DNA of 19,881 nucleotides from Cruorifilaria tuberocauda (taxonomy: Eukaryota; Nematoda; Chromadorea; Rhabditida; Onchocercidae): NCBI GenBank assembly GCA_013365365.1, contig JABVXU010000802.1:1-19881 (forward strand), written 5' to 3'. Of this stretch, positions 18,168 through 19,881 are shown in pieces. Below the pieces are notes generated by a model that made no database searches, was not told where the DNA came from, and saw only the letters and a list, made by a program, of their open reading frames with translations. A program made the position numbers and the translations under genes. Each line of letters opens with the position of its first letter. Position 1 is the first letter of the stretch.

Positions 18168-18211
18168 TACAGTATAAATATACGGTATAGATCTACGGTA
18201 TATTACAGTAT
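18168..18211. repeat. CTACGGTA/TACAGTA motif cluster
   Basis: TACAGTA, TACGGTATAG, CTACGGTAT and TACAGTAT follow each other within 44 bp. The same words in the same orientation make up the 38-bp repeat at 1179-1271, and a single CTACGGTAT lies at 17975-17983. They are probably degenerate members of one repeat family. Confidence 0.55.
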
Positions 18212-18372
18212 CCATTTCAAGTGCAAAGAATTTTTTTTGATAGATAAATGAAATTAATCAGATTTTTTAAGATTAAATTTCTTTAATTAGTATTGCAAAT
18301 ATGAAAATATATTCTTAAACTCTTTTTTTAATTTTTTTATGTTACAAATAACTTGAAAATAATCATTAAATA

Positions 18373-18383
18373 CTTTTTTATAG
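18373..18383 (+). promoter_or_regulatory. Acceptor site, possible spliced-leader addition point
   Basis: The T-rich sequence CTTTTTTATAG ends at 18383, 30 bases before the ATG at 18414. Such an orphan acceptor near a start codon is typical of nematode trans-splicing. It also contains an in-frame TAG (18381-18383) that closes the reading frame upstream. It could instead be an ordinary acceptor after an unseen upstream exon. Confidence 0.4.
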
Positions 18384-18413
18384 GTATATTTTGTATTCGA
18401 ATTCGGAATTGAT

Positions 18414-19785
18414 ATGAAAATTCAAGTATTACTTCAAGAAATCACTCTTATCATACTTCTATTAAACGTTAAGGTTTATGATTAAAATAGTTACTTATTA
18501 TAAACAATGAAAATTCTGAATCTCTCGATACCATGCTTCTGCTAAAATTTGATTTCTTTTCTTCTGCATCTCACGGTAATCATTTTAATTAATTTACCTA
18601 TCAATGCAATATTTCCAAATATTATAAACAATCTGAAATATTTGCTCACATTCTACGAAATTAACAAATTATTCAAGATATCTTATAAAAAAATCAATTT
18701 GCTTTTTAAAAGAAATCAATATTCCCCGATTCTTTGGTAACAATCAAAAAAATTGATTGAAATATCTATTGAAAATCCTATTAAATCCCAATATCAGTGT
18801 GGAATTTCTGTTTTGCATATTGTAATCAATAATAAATTTGCTCATTTTATGAAATTAGCAAATCATTTAAGTTGTGATAGAAAAAAAAAACAATATTTTC
18901 TGTAAAATAATCATTGTTAAACAAATATTGCTAATCAATAATTAATATCAATAATTTTAAACTAATCAATAATTAATATTATTAATGATCGAATAAATCA
19001 ATAATTTGAAATTTATAGATCTCAGATGAATGTGCGGAGCAATTACAGCGATGTGCTATAATAACGGAAGAATATGAGCAACTTATACAAGAAAGCAAAC
19101 GTTCAGCATTCCGGAATTGCTTCACTAAACAGATGTATACAAATATGGAAATTCAATTTCATCAATTAATTAATTAATTAATTAATTAATTTGTTATTAA
19201 TTAATCAATTTATTAATTTGTTCATTGAATTACAGATGTAATTATGAATTTGGATTATTCGAGAATTGTTTTGAGCGATCGATACGAGCAGTTCGTGATT
19301 TATTTAATCAAGAAATTTTGAAATCTGATAATTTCATCGATTCAGCACATCGATATTTATCTTCATTGAATGATTGTTTTGATGCAATTCAAGAATCGAT
19401 ACAATTACCGGATTTCAAGCCTACTTTAATTGATGGTAATTTTGAAAAGGATATAATTTTTATTTAAAGAGTAAAATGTTTTGGAAATTTCCTTGGAATC
19501 AATCGAATGAGAGAGATATTATGGAATGGTAAATATTTATTATATCAAATATGAAATGTTTACGATATGTTAATGTTTCAAAAATCAATTTCCAATTAAG
19601 GGATATTTCCATCTAATATTTATTTATTTATTTATTTTTTGAAAAACAATTTAATTGCAGAAGATGCAATTTACGCTCGTACAATTTATAATGTGGAATT
19701 TGCCGATCATCTTTGGGGATTACCTCAGATAATTCCAGCTTATCCATATCTTGAAAATTCAGCTACACTAGCATGCTTAATAAAG
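18414..19785 (+). CDS. Predicted secreted cysteine-bearing protein, 5' part only
   Basis: Not recognised. Exons 18414-18473, 19019-19134, 19236-19435 and 19661-19785 join in frame to 167 residues, with the rest beyond the window. Exon 1 encodes a 20-residue leader, MKIQVLLQ then a hydrophobic run ITLIILLLNV, that looks like a signal peptide though an acidic residue sits inside it. The remainder carries seven cysteines at 25, 32, 54, 60, 70, 106 and 164, in motifs DECAEQLQRC, FRNCFTKQIC, LFENCFE and LNDCFD, with helix-like charged stretches between. Cysteine-spaced helices after a signal peptide fit nematode secreted protein families such as DUF19-like or chondroitin-proteoglycan-4-like domains, but I cannot confirm a match. 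The donor AAG|GTTAGC at 19786 is modest; reading through would end at TAA 19879-19881. Splice phases (0, 2, 1) all agree, which supports the model. Confidence 0.6.
18637..18880. repeat. Imperfect duplication in intron 1 of the secreted-protein gene
   Basis: About 40 bp around TTTGCTCACATTCTACGAAATTA (start 18641, shown by its key words TTTGCTCA and GAAATTA) recur as TTTGCTCATTTTATGAAATTA-like sequence at 18837, a 196-bp offset. A 63-codon open frame at 18549-18740 lies over the first copy. It starts at TTG and is not called as a gene. Confidence 0.5.
19164..19190. repeat. (TTAA)n microsatellite in intron 2
   Basis: Six to seven uninterrupted TTAA units between exons 2 and 3 of the secreted-protein gene, followed by looser copies to about 19220. 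The sequence is self-complementary. Confidence 0.9.
19617..19640. repeat. (TTTA)n microsatellite in intron 3
   Basis: About five TTTA units directly before the acceptor ATTGCAG of exon 4 of the secreted-protein gene. Confidence 0.9.
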
Positions 19786-19881
19786 GTTAGCAATCGAAAT
19801 TTCGAATTTACATTACCATTAAACGAATCGTATAAAAGTATTTTTAACAAAATTTCCTGTAGATTTATAAAAAAGTTATAA

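Larger units (their letters stand above)
15378..18383. other. Intergenic stretch between the two genes, no gene seen
   Basis: About 3 kb of AT-rich DNA with no open frame or exon chain that I can support on either strand. Small structures are present: a perfect 8-bp stem-loop at 16511-16532, a repeated TAGCTAAAATTGAAGAT / AGGCTAAAATTAGAGAT pair near 16548 and 16636, and CTACGGTA-type words from 17975 on. Confidence 0.5.

Overview
This is an AT-rich eukaryotic window. Its genes are split by GT-AG introns with T-rich acceptors (tttcag, ttgcag, tttatag), and it is full of microsatellites and decayed repeats. The splice-site style, low GC and mixed intron sizes (about 100 bp to 2.5 kb) suggest a nematode, most likely a clade III (filarial or other spirurid) worm. 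That placement is inference; no species marker is visible.

Layout. Positions 1-9290 hold no gene I can support. They contain a 38-bp tandem repeat (1.2 kb), two opposed CA/TG microsatellites (1.9-2.2 and 2.7-3.0 kb), a decayed repeat family around a TTATTGATTTGAT core (3.4-5.2 kb), several simple repeats, and a 580-bp ATT/ATC tract (7.0-7.6 kb). One exon-like 59-bp segment at 6891-6949 has good splice sites but no partner.

Positions 9475-14808 (+) hold a complete AMMECR1-family gene. I reconstructed it as seven exons that join in frame into 245 residues and carry the family signature LRGCIGTF. It starts in a GC-rich island and has a 2.5-kb first intron. A candidate eighth exon at 15307-15377 would give a different C-terminus (260 residues).

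Positions 15378-18383 are non-coding as far as I can see. From 18414 to the window edge lies the 5' part of a second plus-strand gene. A short hydrophobic leader exon joins in phase to three exons encoding a cysteine-bearing, probably secreted protein that I do not recognise. A good acceptor 30 bases before its ATG could be a spliced-leader addition site. The two genes point the same way but are about 3 kb apart, and nothing shows that they work together.
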